Below, in pieces: positions 34,915-43,730 of a DNA stretch of 64,000 bases (positions are counted from its first letter, which is position 1; each line of letters starts with the position of its first letter). The notes under the pieces are model-generated. The model had not been told where the DNA came from. It did not search any database and worked only from the letters and a program-made list of their open reading frames with translations. The position numbers and the translations under genes are program-made. This stretch comes from Cryobacterium arcticum (GTDB taxonomy: Bacteria; Actinomycetota; Actinomycetes; Actinomycetales; Microbacteriaceae). Location: positions 1,488,001 to 1,552,000 of the forward strand of contig NZ_CP016282.1 of the NCBI RefSeq assembly GCF_001679725.1, in the 5' to 3' direction.

Positions 34915-35762
34915 GACGCCGACGAGTGGGCGCGGCCGGCGGAGTGTTGATGCTTCTCGCCCTGCCGCTGGTCGCCTGCGCCGGGGGAGCGGCACACCCG
35001 GACGCCGGCAGCGTCGACGGGACAGCCACCGGCCTTCCTCCCGCCCCGGGCACCGACCCGTTCGGCTGCGGGATCACCGTTACGCCGGCCGTGGTCGTGG
35101 TCGGCCAGGATGTGGTCGTTTCGCGGGCGCCCGTCTCGCCGGGGGACGTCTGCACCACACTGGCTCCGGGCGCGATCCAGACAATCGAGCTGCGCTCAAG
35201 TTTCGTGAACGATGCGGCCCGGCAGACTGCGCCGGCGACCGTAGCCGCCGACGGTTCCTTCGAGGCGACGCTGACGGTGCCGCTCGACATTCGCCTCGGT
35301 CAGGTGCAGGTCACCGCAATCCCGCCCGCCGAGTCTGACTGCACCGAGGCCGCCATCGCCGCCGGCACACCCGACGACTGCTATTTTCCAGGAGCGAGCT
35401 TCACGGCGCAGTTTGCGCCAGAGACCCTCGCCGCGGTGCGGACCGTAAGCACCGACGTAGGCATGCCCGTCTTCGATACAAGCGCGCAGCTGGCCGACTC
35501 GTATGCCGTGGCCGGTCCAGGCATCGACGACCTGACTCTGGTGATCTTCGGTTCGGGATGCGCGACACGGCCGATGCTGTATCGCGACACCGCACCCGCG
35601 GGGAGGCTCGAGATCGTGAGTGAAGAGATCGTGCCCGTCGGCTCGGACGGCTGCACCGCGCAGTCAAAGCCGTGGGTCACGGTGATCGAGGTTCCCGACG
35701 CGTACCGCGACTATCGCAGTGTGAGCGTCGACAACCTCGAGACCACCCTCATCGCTCAGTGA
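34911..35762 (+). CDS. Secreted lipoprotein of unknown function
   Basis: 283 residues. RRRRVGAAGGVLMLLALPLV then ACAGG is a lipoprotein signal peptide with the lipobox cysteine at about position 23. The mature part is beta-rich with several cysteines (FGCGITVTP, DVCTTLAPG, SDCTEAA, DDCYFPG, SGCATRP, DGCTAQS), likely paired in disulfides outside the cell. I recognise no family. ATGA overlap with the frameshifted membrane gene makes it the third gene of the sigma-factor operon, so it may be part of the signal-sensing machinery. Confidence 0.75.
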   Translation: MRRRRVGAAGGVLMLLALPLVACAGGAAHPDAGSVDGTATGLPPAPGTDPFGCGITVTPAVVVVGQDVVVSRAPVSPGDVCTTLAPGAIQTIELRSSFVNDAARQTAPATVAADGSFEATLTVPLDIRLGQVQVTAIPPAESDCTEAAIAAGTPDDCYFPGASFTAQFAPETLAAVRTVSTDVGMPVFDTSAQLADSYAVAGPGIDDLTLVIFGSGCATRPMLYRDTAPAGRLEIVSEEIVPVGSDGCTAQSKPWVTVIEVPDAYRDYRSVSVDNLETTLIAQ

Positions 35763-35783
35763 TGCTCGACTGGTGTGCGTCGG

Positions 35784-36806
35784 TTAGTGCGAGTCCTTCG
35801 CCTTAGCGATCGGCTCGCCTTCGACCTGGCCGCGGTCGGCCTTGGCGGCGTCCCCGCGGGTCTTTGCGAGGCTGGCGATGGTGGCCACGGCCACGGTGGC
35901 GGCAATGAAGACCAGGGAGAACCAGATCGGGATCTCGGGCACCCACAGGATGGGTTCGCCGCCGTTGATGAACGGGACCTCGTTGACGTGCAGGGCGTGG
36001 AAGACCAGCTTGAGGCCGATGAAGCCGAGGATGACGGCCAGGCCCTGGGAGAGGTAGACCAGACGTTCGAGCAGCCCGCCGATCAGGAAGAACAGCTGGC
36101 GCAGACCCATCAGGGCGAACGCGTTGGCGGTGAAGACGATGTAAGCCTCGGAGGTGAGCCCGTAGATCGCGGGGATCGAGTCGATGGCGAAGACCAGGTC
36201 GATGAAGCCGATCGCGATGATGGTGAGCAGCATCGGGGTGACGAAGCGCTTGCCATTGATCTTGGTGGTGAGCTTGTCGCGGTCGTATTCCTCGCTGACC
36301 GGCAGCACCCGGCGGGCCAGGCGCACGAAGAGGTTGTCGGCCGGGTTGCCCTCGTGGCCGCGCACCTGCATGTAGGCGAGCACGAACAGCAGGGCGCCGA
36401 AGAGGTAGAAGACCCAGGAGAAGTTCTCGATCAGGGCCGCGCCCACCGCGATGAAGCCACCGCGCATGATCAGGGCGATGATGATGCCGAACATCAGCAC
36501 CTTCTGCTGATAGGCCTTGGGCACCGAGAACGCCGCCATCACGATGAGGAAGACGAAGAGGTTGTCGATCGACAGCGCCTTCTCGGTGAGGTAGCCGGCG
36601 AAGTATTCGCCGCCGTAGCGCCAGCCGGACACGATTCCGATACCGACACCGAAGAGCAGGGCAAGGCCGATGTAGAACGCCGACCAGCGGGCGGACTCAC
36701 CGACGGTGGGCTCGTGGGGCTTGCGCACGTGCGCGAAGAACTCGTAAGCGAAGAAGGCGATCGTCACGGCGATGGTGATGATCCAGATGGTGGGAGTGAT
36801 GTTCAA
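35784..36806 (-). CDS. TerC/Alx family membrane protein (probable Mn2+ exporter)
   Basis: 340 residues with about nine helices. SIDNLFVFLIVMAAF and FAIDSIPAIYGLT carry the two conserved acidic clusters of TerC/Alx proteins, now linked to manganese export and metal loading of exported proteins. The start is a TTG at 36806 with GGAG six bases upstream. The leader contains a probable yybP-ykoY riboswitch, which supports manganese control. Monocistronic on the minus strand. Confidence 0.9.
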   Translation of the reverse strand: MNITPTIWIITIAVTIAFFAYEFFAHVRKPHEPTVGESARWSAFYIGLALLFGVGIGIVSGWRYGGEYFAGYLTEKALSIDNLFVFLIVMAAFSVPKAYQQKVLMFGIIIALIMRGGFIAVGAALIENFSWVFYLFGALLFVLAYMQVRGHEGNPADNLFVRLARRVLPVSEEYDRDKLTTKINGKRFVTPMLLTIIAIGFIDLVFAIDSIPAIYGLTSEAYIVFTANAFALMGLRQLFFLIGGLLERLVYLSQGLAVILGFIGLKLVFHALHVNEVPFINGGEPILWVPEIPIWFSLVFIAATVAVATIASLAKTRGDAAKADRGQVEGEPIAKAKDSH

Positions 36807-36841
36807 GGAGAGCTCCAGGGCATGCGTAATGGACGGAGATC

Positions 36842-36946
36842 AAGGTCTCTTCCACCCGGCGGCCTCTGAGGCAATCGAGCCGGCGTCCCGGGACTCTTCG
36901 TTAAGTCCGTACTGACGGGTGCGCCGCGTGGGAGTACTCCCCTTGC
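36842..36946 (-). promoter_or_regulatory. Probable yybP-ykoY manganese riboswitch
   Basis: Read on the minus strand, the leader of the TerC gene starts with CAAGGGGAGTACTCCC and ends with GCCGCCGGGTGGAAGAGACC, 36 bases before the TTG start. Both conserved ends, and their order, match what I know of actinobacterial yybP-ykoY leaders in front of terC/alx genes; the class binds Mn2+ and turns expression on. The assignment is from motif recall; a covariance-model match would settle it. Confidence 0.7.
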
Positions 36947-37039
36947 TTGATCAACAGTAGAGGACTTTTGCTGAGATGTCGCCCCACGCGGCCCCAGATG
37001 GCGAATCCGGCTCGTTGCCCGGGTTGCCAAAAACACGCA

Positions 37040-37101
37040 GCGCGGGTCAGGCGCCGCTACGCAGGTGGCACGCACCCCGCGAAACGGCGCCTGACCCGCG
37101 C
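37040..37101 (-). terminator. Long inverted repeat, terminator of the helicase gene
   Basis: GCGCGGGTCAGGCGCCG at 37040-37056 pairs perfectly with CGGCGCCTGACCCGCGC at 37085-37101, a 17-bp stem with a 28-base loop. It lies 20 bases past the helicase stop and upstream of the TerC promoter region, so it should insulate the two. Confidence 0.7.
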
Positions 37102-37120
37102 AGGGGTCAAACGATTCTGA

Positions 37121-38965
37121 TTAGTAGCGGCGCGGCGGGCGCTCGGAGCGGTCGCCCTGCTGCGGGCGGTCGTTGCGGCCGGCCGAGGCGCCGTTGTCGG
37201 CGTGGATCTCGATGAGCTTGCCGCTGATGCGGGTCGCCGAGAGGCGGCCCAGCACGTCGCCGGACAGGTCGGCGGGCAGATCCACCAGGGAGTACTCGGG
37301 CAGGATCTGGATCGCGCCGAAGTCCTCGCGGCTCAGGCCGCCCTCGTTGGCCAGCGCACCGACGATCTGGCGCGGCTCGACCTTGTGGCGCTTGCCCACC
37401 TCGATGCGGAACGAGGCCATGGCCCGGTTGCTGTCGCGTGAACGGCGCTCGGGGCGCTCGCTGCGCAGCGGACGGTCGTCGCGGCTACCGCGGTCGTCCC
37501 GGCTGCCACGGTCGTCGCGGCGCTCGCGCACGGGGCGGTCGCCGCGGTCGCGGTCGCGGTGTTCGGTGCGCTCCCGGTCGAAACGGGCCGCAGCCCGCAC
37601 GTCGTCGGCGTTGAGCAGCAGGGGGGTCTCGCCCTGGGCGACCACGGCGAGGGCGGCGGCCACATCGGCCTCCGGCACGTCGTGGTGCTCCACGTAGTGG
37701 CCCACGATGTCGCGGAACGCGGCGATGCGCGCAGTCTCGCCCAGCGCCGCCGTGATGGCGTCGTCGAAGCGGGTGAGGCGGGTGGAGTTGACGTCCTCCA
37801 CGCTCGGCAGCTGCATCTGGGTGAGCGGCTGGCGGGTGGCCCGCTCGATGGCGTTGAGCAGGTGGCGCTCGCGCGGAGTTACGAAGCTGATCGCGGCGCC
37901 GCTGCGGCCGGCCCGGCCCGTGCGGCCGATGCGGTGCACGTACGACTCGGTGTCGATCGGGATGTCGTAGTTGATGACGTGGCTGATGCGCTCCACATCC
38001 AGACCGCGGGCGGCAACATCCGTGGCGACAAGAATGTCGAGCTTGCCGTTCTTGAGCTGCTCCACCGTGCGCTCACGCTGCACCTGGGGCACGTCGCCGT
38101 TGATGGCCGTGGCGGAGTAGCCGCGCGCGCGCAGCTTCTCGGCGAGGGTCTCGGTCTCGTTCTTGGTGCGGGTGAAGACGATCATGCCCTCGAAGTTCTC
38201 GACCTCGAGGATGCGGGTGAGCGCGTCGACCTTCTGCGGGTAGGAGACCAGCAGGTAACGCTGGGTGGTGTTCGCCGAGGTCGTGGTCTTGTTCTTGACC
38301 GTGATCTCTTCGGGGTCGTTGAGGTACTGCTTGGAGATGCGGCGGATCGCGGCCGGCATGGTGGCCGAGAACAGCGCCACCTGCTTGTCGTCCGGGGTGT
38401 CGGCGAGGATCGTCTCGACGTCCTCGGCGAAGCCCATCTTGAGCATCTCGTCGGCCTCGTCGAGGACCAGGTACTTGAGCTGGGTGAGGTCGAGGGTGCC
38501 CTTTTCGAGGTGGTCCATGATGCGGCCGGGCGTACCGACGACAACGTGCACGCCGCGACGCAGCGCAGACAGCTGGATGCCGTAACCCTGTCCGCCGTAG
38601 ACGGGCAGCACGTGCACGCCCTTCATGTGGGCGGCGTACTTCTCGAACGCCTCGCAGACCTGCAGGGCGAGCTCGCGGGTGGGCGCGAGCACCAGGGCCT
38701 GCGGGCTCTTCTGGGACAGGTCGAGGCGGGAGAGGATCGGCAGCGCGAAGGCGGCCGTCTTGCCGGTGCCCGTCTGGGCCAGGCCCACGACGTCGCGGCC
38801 GTCGAGCAGCGGGGGAATGGTTGCGGCCTGGATGGCCGACGGGGTTTCGTAGCCGACGTCCTTCAGGGCCTTGAGAACGGAGTCGCTGAGCCCAAGCTCG
38901 GAGAAGGTGATCGTCGCGCGGGCAGTGTCTGCCTCGGTCGGTGCAGTTGAATCAGGAGGCGTCAT
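37121..38965 (-). CDS. DEAD-box ATP-dependent RNA helicase (DeaD/CsdA-like)
   Basis: 614 residues from ATG at 38965. Motifs in order: FSELGLSDSVLKALKDVGY (Q-motif region), AQTGTGKTAAF (I), PTRELALQV (Ia), VGTPGRIMDHL (Ib), VLDEADEML (II), FSATMP (III), IVFTRTK (IV), LVATDVAARGLDV (V) and HRIGRTGRAGRSG (VI). A charged RD-repeat linker (SRDDRGSRDDR) leads to a C-terminal DbpA-type RNA-binding fold (FRIEVGKRHKVEPRQIVGAL). It unwinds structured RNA in ribosome assembly and cold adaptation. No convincing ribosome site; a long in-frame extension upstream to 39985 is spurious because it overlaps the NmrA gene. Confidence 0.93.
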   Translation of the reverse strand: MTPPDSTAPTEADTARATITFSELGLSDSVLKALKDVGYETPSAIQAATIPPLLDGRDVVGLAQTGTGKTAAFALPILSRLDLSQKSPQALVLAPTRELALQVCEAFEKYAAHMKGVHVLPVYGGQGYGIQLSALRRGVHVVVGTPGRIMDHLEKGTLDLTQLKYLVLDEADEMLKMGFAEDVETILADTPDDKQVALFSATMPAAIRRISKQYLNDPEEITVKNKTTTSANTTQRYLLVSYPQKVDALTRILEVENFEGMIVFTRTKNETETLAEKLRARGYSATAINGDVPQVQRERTVEQLKNGKLDILVATDVAARGLDVERISHVINYDIPIDTESYVHRIGRTGRAGRSGAAISFVTPRERHLLNAIERATRQPLTQMQLPSVEDVNSTRLTRFDDAITAALGETARIAAFRDIVGHYVEHHDVPEADVAAALAVVAQGETPLLLNADDVRAAARFDRERTEHRDRDRGDRPVRERRDDRGSRDDRGSRDDRPLRSERPERRSRDSNRAMASFRIEVGKRHKVEPRQIVGALANEGGLSREDFGAIQILPEYSLVDLPADLSGDVLGRLSATRISGKLIEIHADNGASAGRNDRPQQGDRSERPPRRY

Positions 38966-39145
38966 ACTACTACGGTAGTCGGTCGGGCTGAGCCCCCCGT
39001 TCGTGTGCGGCCATTTTGCCTGGTTTTGGGCCGATCCGCTCGGAAATTTCTCTCCGTCCGCCGTGAGCCGGGTGCTCGAGCCGGGAACGGCCCTCGTCTG
39101 GAAGGATTCTCCCACGCCCCTTTTCTCCAGGAACGAGTCCCACCC

Positions 39146-40060
39146 ATGAGCACCAGCACACCGTCCGGACCATTCGCCATCGTGGGCGCAACGGGTTCCC
39201 AGGGCGGTGCGGTGGCCCGGGCACTGCGGCGCCGCGGGCTGCCCGTGGTGGCGCTGGTGCGCGACACCCGGAGCGCCGCGGCCCGCGACCTGGAGTCGAT
39301 GGGGGTGCTGCTGAGCGAGGGCGACCTCGACGTGCCCGAATCGTTGGACCGGTTGCTGCAGGGCGCCAGGGGACTGTTCTCCGTCGTGCTCTCCGCCCCC
39401 TCCAGCGATGCGGCGAGCGAGGTTCGCCACGGCGCCGCGCTCGTCGCCGCCGCGGAACTTGCCGGTGTGCACCACCTGGTGCACTCGTCGGTCTCGGGCT
39501 GGACGCCAGGGCACACCCGCGCGGACCGCGAGTACGACGAGGCCTACTGGAACGACAAGGAGGCCGTGAAACGGCTCGCCCGGGAGTCCAGCATCCCGAT
39601 CGTCACCCTGCTCAAGCCGGCGATCTTCATGGACAACTTCGTGCCGCCCCGGCTGGCCGGAATGTTCCGGGAACAGGCGGAGGGCGTGCTCGCCGGGGCG
39701 ACCGCCGATCACATCGAACTGCCCCTCGTCGCCGTCGACGACATCGGCGAGGCCGCTGCCACGGCGTTCCTGGACCCCGAGGTGTTCGACCGGGCCGAGG
39801 TCGAACTCGCCGGCGACGTGCTGACCTTCCCACAGATCAGCCGCATGCTCTCCCACGCCCTCGGCCGCACGCTCCGCTACGAGCAAGTGCCGGCCGAGGT
39901 GCTCATCGACCGGGGCCACCATCCGGCCTGGGTGGCCAAGCAGGTCTGGTACGAGGAGATCAACCATCGGGCCCGCCCCGAGCACAGCGCCGTGTTCGGT
40001 CTGCGCCCCCGCAGCTTCGCCGACTTCCTGGCCGGGTACACCGGTACGATTCGATCCTGA
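39146..40060 (+). CDS. NmrA family NAD(P)-binding protein
   Basis: 304 residues from ATG at 39146. GPFAIVGATGSQGGAVARAL is the NmrA/atypical SDR dinucleotide-binding loop (GATGxxGG). HHLVHSSVSGW, then YDEAYWNDKEAVKRL with lysine in the SDR active-site position but without the standard YxxxK, fits NmrA-like redox sensors or atypical reductases. Function in this organism is unknown. Divergent from the helicase. Confidence 0.83.
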   Translation: MSTSTPSGPFAIVGATGSQGGAVARALRRRGLPVVALVRDTRSAAARDLESMGVLLSEGDLDVPESLDRLLQGARGLFSVVLSAPSSDAASEVRHGAALVAAAELAGVHHLVHSSVSGWTPGHTRADREYDEAYWNDKEAVKRLARESSIPIVTLLKPAIFMDNFVPPRLAGMFREQAEGVLAGATADHIELPLVAVDDIGEAAATAFLDPEVFDRAEVELAGDVLTFPQISRMLSHALGRTLRYEQVPAEVLIDRGHHPAWVAKQVWYEEINHRARPEHSAVFGLRPRSFADFLAGYTGTIRS

Positions 40061-40084
40061 CGCTCACAGACAAGGGGACAGCGG

Positions 40085-40348
40085 ATGCTTGAGATGCGAC
40101 CGAATTGCGAGTGCTGTGACCGGGACCTGTCCCCGTCGGGCGATGACGCCCTCATCTGCTCCTTCGAATGCACCTGGTGTGCCGACTGCGTGCGCTCGTT
40201 CCCCGACGGGGCCTGCCCGAACTGCGGCGGCGTGCTGGTGCGGCGGCCGAGCCGTGCCGCACACAAACTCCTGTCGGCTCCGGCGTCGACGACCCGGGTG
40301 CTCACGCCCGGCTGCGCGGCATCGGCGGCGGTGGCTCCGGCGCTGTAG
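40085..40348 (+). CDS. DUF1272 domain small zinc-binding protein
   Basis: 87 residues. MLEMRPNCECCDRDLSPSG, CSFECTWCADCV and CPNCGG contain eight or nine cysteines arranged as zinc knuckles, the DUF1272 signature. The last 30 residues are Ala/Pro-rich and unlike the family, so the tail may be an extension. Role unknown. Lies 24 bases after the NmrA gene on the same strand, so it may be co-transcribed. Confidence 0.85.
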   Translation: MLEMRPNCECCDRDLSPSGDDALICSFECTWCADCVRSFPDGACPNCGGVLVRRPSRAAHKLLSAPASTTRVLTPGCAASAAVAPAL

Positions 40349-40431
40349 AACGGCCGCCGCACTGGCGGAGGCCGCGTCCCGGGCGCAGAATGACGCGAGA
40401 GAGGCGTTACTGGGCGAGGGAGGTCGTGCTC

Positions 40432-41232
40432 ATGGTGTGGTTCTGGGTGCTTCTGGTGCTCGCCCTGATCCTCCTGATCGTGCTCCTGTCGTTCTCGATC
40501 CGGGTGGTCACCCAGTACGAACAGGGTGTGCTGCTGCGGTTCGGCCGGCTCGTCGGGGTGCTCAAGCCCGGGGTGCACCTCATCATCCCCTTCGTGGATG
40601 TCATGACTCGGGTGTCCTTACGTATCGTGACGCTGCCCATCGAGTCGCAGGGCATCATCACGCGCGACAACGTGAGCGTCGGGGTGTCCGCGGTGGCGTA
40701 CTACCGGGTTGTGGACTCCGTGAAGTCTGTCGTGGAGATCGAGAACGTGCAGGCGGCGATCGAGCAGATCGCCCAGACCACCCTGCGCAAGGTGGTGGGC
40801 CAGCACGCCCTCGACGAGACGCTCTCGAACACCGCGGTGCTCAACGTGAACGTGCGCGAGATCCTGGACGCGCAGACGCTGGGCTGGGGAGTCGAGGTCA
40901 CCCTCGTGGAGCTCAAGGACATCCTGCTGCCGGAGAGCATGAAACGGTCGATGGCCAAGCAGGCCGAGGCCGAGCGGGAGAAGCGCGCCAAGATCATCAA
41001 CGCCGAGGGCGAGCAGCTCGCCGCCGCCAAGCTCGGCGACGCGGCCGACACGATGATGAAGCATCCGATCGCCCTGCAGCTGCGGAACCTGCAGACCCTG
41101 GTGGAGATCGGCGTCGACAAGAACACCATCGTGGTCTTCCCCGCCCCGCTGATGAGCACCATCAGTGAACTGGGCACCTTCCTCGCCCGGGAGACCCGCA
41201 ACTCGGCCGTCTCCCCGGCGGACACCGACTGA
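40432..41232 (+). CDS. SPFH/Band 7 family protein (slipin-like)
   Basis: 266 residues. ATG at 40432, eight bases after GGGAGG, is preferred to the GTG at 40426. One N-terminal membrane helix (FWVLLVLALILLIVLLSF) is followed by the SPFH domain: VVTQYEQGVLLRFGRLVGVL, GVSAVAYYRVVD, and ELKDILLPESMKRSMAKQAE before a short coiled coil. This is the slipin/stomatin arrangement: membrane-bound scaffold that forms oligomers. Partner unknown; no NfeD gene beside it. An acyl-CoA ligase follows 63 bases later. Confidence 0.88.
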   Translation: MVWFWVLLVLALILLIVLLSFSIRVVTQYEQGVLLRFGRLVGVLKPGVHLIIPFVDVMTRVSLRIVTLPIESQGIITRDNVSVGVSAVAYYRVVDSVKSVVEIENVQAAIEQIAQTTLRKVVGQHALDETLSNTAVLNVNVREILDAQTLGWGVEVTLVELKDILLPESMKRSMAKQAEAEREKRAKIINAEGEQLAAAKLGDAADTMMKHPIALQLRNLQTLVEIGVDKNTIVVFPAPLMSTISELGTFLARETRNSAVSPADTD

Positions 41233-41295
41233 CCGGCACCACCGGGCGCGCCGTGTCGTGACCCGGCGAGGCTCGGATCGCGGGAGGATGTCCCC

Positions 41296-42984
41296 ATGGC
41301 CAATACTGAGCAGCAGCCCTGGGTGAAGCACTACCAACCGGGCGTGCCCGCCGAGATCGATCTGCCCACCACCTCGCTCGTGGAAATGCTCGAGCACGCG
41401 GTGGCCGAGGCCGGCGACCTGCCGGCGCTGGAGTTCTTCGGGCGCCGCACCACGTACACGGAACTCGGCGACCAGGTCGACCGGGCCGCGGAGGGCCTGC
41501 GTCTGCTGGGCGTGCGGGCCGGCGACCGCGTGGCGCTGATCCTGCCCAACTGCCCGCAGCACGTCGTGGCGTTCTACGCGGTGTTGCGCCTGGGCGGCGT
41601 GGTCGTGGAGCACAACCCGCTGTACACCTCCCCGGAGTTGCGGCACCAGTTCGAAGATCACCAGGCCCGCATCGTGATCGCCTGGGACAAGGTCGCCCCC
41701 ACCGTGCGCGCATTCCCCGCCGACATCGAGATCGACCACGTCATCTCGGTGAGCCTGCTGCAGGAATTCCCCACCCTGAAGCGCCTGGCCCTGTACCTGC
41801 CGGTGAAGAGCCTGCGCGAGTCCCGGGAGGCGCTCAGTGGCGCGGCCCCTGGTACGACGCCGTGGAAGGAACTGCTCACGCACGGTGCCATCGACCCGAC
41901 GCATCCGCGACCAGGCCTGCACGACCTGGCGGCCATCCAGTACACCTCGGGCACCACCGGCCGGCCCAAGGGCGCCATGCTCACGCACTACAACCTGCAC
42001 TGCAATGCGCTGCAGGGTGAGGCCTGGATGCACGGTGCCGAGTACCGCAAGGAGATCTTCTACGCGATCCTGCCGATGTTCCACTCGTTCGGCCTCACCC
42101 TGTACCTCACCTACGGCATCCACAAGCAGGCGCTGCTCGTGCTGTTCCCGAAATTCGATCCCAAGCTCGTGCTCGACGCCATGAAGAAATCGCCGGCCAC
42201 CGTGTACTGCGCCGTGCCGCCGATCTACGAACGCACCGCGCTCGCCGCGAAGGAGCGCGGCGTCTCGCTGCGGTCCTGCCGCTTCTGCATCTCCGGCGCC
42301 ATGAACCTGCCCGACCACGTGGTCGAACTGTGGGAATCGGTGTCCGGCGGGCTGCTCGTGGAGGGTTTCGGTATGACCGAGGCATCACCGGTGGCGCTCG
42401 GCAACCCGTTCTACCCCACCCGCAAGCCCGGCACCGTCGGCATTCCGTTCCCGTCCACCCTGATGAAGGTCACCGACATCGACGACCCCACCGTCGAGGT
42501 GCCCCACGGACAGCCGGGAGAGCTGCTGATCAAGGGGCCGCAGGTGTTCCAGGGCTACTGGAACAACCCCGAAGAGACCGCCAAGACCCTCACGCCGGAC
42601 GGGTGGCTGCGCTCGGGTGACATCGTCACCCAGGACGACGACGGCTTCGCCACCATCGTGGACCGGGCCAAGGACCTGATCATCACGGGCGGGTTCAATG
42701 TCTCTCCCACCGAGGTGGAGACCGTGCTGCGGCTGCACGCGTCGGTGATGGACGCGGCCGTGTTCGGCAAGCCGCTCGAACGCGGCGGCGAGCTGGTCGT
42801 GGCCGCGGTGGAGCTCGAACCCGGCGCCACCCTGGACGAGAAGGCCCTGCAGGACCACTGCCGGGAGCACCTGGCCGCCTACAAGATCCCGCGCCGCATC
42901 GTGCAGATCACCGAGACCCCACGCTCGATGCTGGGCAAGGTGCTGCGCCGCAAGGTCCGTGAACAGGTGTTGCCCGCCCTTTGA
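41296..42984 (+). CDS. fadD: Long-chain fatty acid-CoA ligase
   Basis: 562 residues of the AMP-forming acyl-CoA synthetase family. Motif A5/P-loop YTSGTTGRPKGAMLTHYNL, VEGFGMTEASPVALGNP (A5), GWLRSGDIVTQDDDGF (A7) and ITGGFNVSPTEVE (A8), with the catalytic lysine in PRSMLGKVLRR near the C-terminus. It activates fatty acids to acyl-CoA for degradation or lipid synthesis. Full length. Chain-length preference cannot be read. Confidence 0.9.
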   Translation: MANTEQQPWVKHYQPGVPAEIDLPTTSLVEMLEHAVAEAGDLPALEFFGRRTTYTELGDQVDRAAEGLRLLGVRAGDRVALILPNCPQHVVAFYAVLRLGGVVVEHNPLYTSPELRHQFEDHQARIVIAWDKVAPTVRAFPADIEIDHVISVSLLQEFPTLKRLALYLPVKSLRESREALSGAAPGTTPWKELLTHGAIDPTHPRPGLHDLAAIQYTSGTTGRPKGAMLTHYNLHCNALQGEAWMHGAEYRKEIFYAILPMFHSFGLTLYLTYGIHKQALLVLFPKFDPKLVLDAMKKSPATVYCAVPPIYERTALAAKERGVSLRSCRFCISGAMNLPDHVVELWESVSGGLLVEGFGMTEASPVALGNPFYPTRKPGTVGIPFPSTLMKVTDIDDPTVEVPHGQPGELLIKGPQVFQGYWNNPEETAKTLTPDGWLRSGDIVTQDDDGFATIVDRAKDLIITGGFNVSPTEVETVLRLHASVMDAAVFGKPLERGGELVVAAVELEPGATLDEKALQDHCREHLAAYKIPRRIVQITETPRSMLGKVLRRKVREQVLPAL

Positions 42985-43003
42985 GCCACGGGCTCCGGTG
43001 CCT

Positions 43004-43044
43004 GGCCTGGCTGCTTCACCCTGAGCGGGTGACGCGGCCAGGCC
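43004..43044 (+). terminator. Terminator after fadD
   Basis: Nested stems GGCCTGGC/GCCAGGCC and TCACCC/GGGTGA form one strong hairpin 20 bases after the fadD stop. Confidence 0.7.
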
Positions 43045-43092
43045 GCTCTGGTTGAACACTGGCACTTTGCGCCCCCTAGCGAAGTGGAGTGG

Positions 43093-43542
43093 ATGATGAC
43101 CGACACCGTCGACGAACTCGGACCCGTGGACTGGATCGTGGTGGAGTTTCCGGGCAGCAGCTTCAACGGATCGATCGCCCCGGAGCTCACCTCGCTCGTC
43201 GACCGGGGCCTGATCAAGATCCTGGACCTGTTGATCCTCAAGAAGGATGCCGCCGGCGGGCTGGACATCGCGGAACTCTCCGACGTCGAGGACGGTGAAC
43301 TCGGCGAGCTGCGGGCGTTCGAGACCGAACTGGCGACCCTGCTCAGCGAGGAAGACGTGATCGCCGCGGCCCAGGCCATCGAGCCGGGAAGCAGCGCCGC
43401 GCTCCTGGTCTGGGAGAACCTCTGGGCGGCCCCGTTCGGGTCGGTCGTGCGCAAGGCCGGCGGGCAGCTTGTGGCGAGTGGACGCATCCCGGTGCAGGCG
43501 CTGGCGGCCGCCATCGAGGCCGACGAAACGCAGGAGGCCTGA
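43093..43542 (+). CDS. DUF6325 family protein
   Basis: 149 residues; GTGGAG lies just ahead of paired ATG codons (43093, 43096). LGPVDWIVVEFPGSSFNGSI and LVDRGLIKILDLLILKKDA are typical of DUF6325, a small actinobacterial family related to DUF1269 stress proteins. Acidic, no membrane helix. A 49-residue basic protein follows after one base, a usual partner. Function unknown; a stress role is inference from the family. Confidence 0.82.
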   Translation: MMTDTVDELGPVDWIVVEFPGSSFNGSIAPELTSLVDRGLIKILDLLILKKDAAGGLDIAELSDVEDGELGELRAFETELATLLSEEDVIAAAQAIEPGSSAALLVWENLWAAPFGSVVRKAGGQLVASGRIPVQALAAAIEADETQEA

Positions 43543-43543
43543 G

Positions 43544-43693
43544 ATGCCCATCGCTGCGCGGAGGGTAGGACGGCCCCGGGTGATCGGCGCACCCGTCGTG
43601 CGCACCGCCGCGACCGTGGGCACGGCGGCCGTCGTGGCGCACGGGGTGCGTCGGCGCGGCGACCGCAGGGAAGAACGGCGCGAGCGGCGCTGA
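43544..43693 (+). CDS. Small basic hypothetical protein
   Basis: 49 residues: MPIAARRVGRPRVIG, a short hydrophobic helix (APVVRTAATVGTAAVVAHGV) and a strongly basic tail ending DRREERRERR. Starts one base after the DUF6325 stop, so coupled translation is likely. Similar small proteins commonly follow DUF6325 genes, and may attach it to the membrane; no function is known. Confidence 0.65.
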   Translation: MPIAARRVGRPRVIGAPVVRTAATVGTAAVVAHGVRRRGDRREERRERR

Positions 43694-43730
43694 GCCGGCA
43701 GCGGCGCGGGTGGGTCTCGCGCCGATCTCG

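Noticed and set aside
38966..39985. N-terminal extension of the DEAD-box helicase to 39985
   Set aside because: The extension lies opposite the NmrA gene and has no helicase or other motif; the ATG at 38965 gives a normal-length protein.
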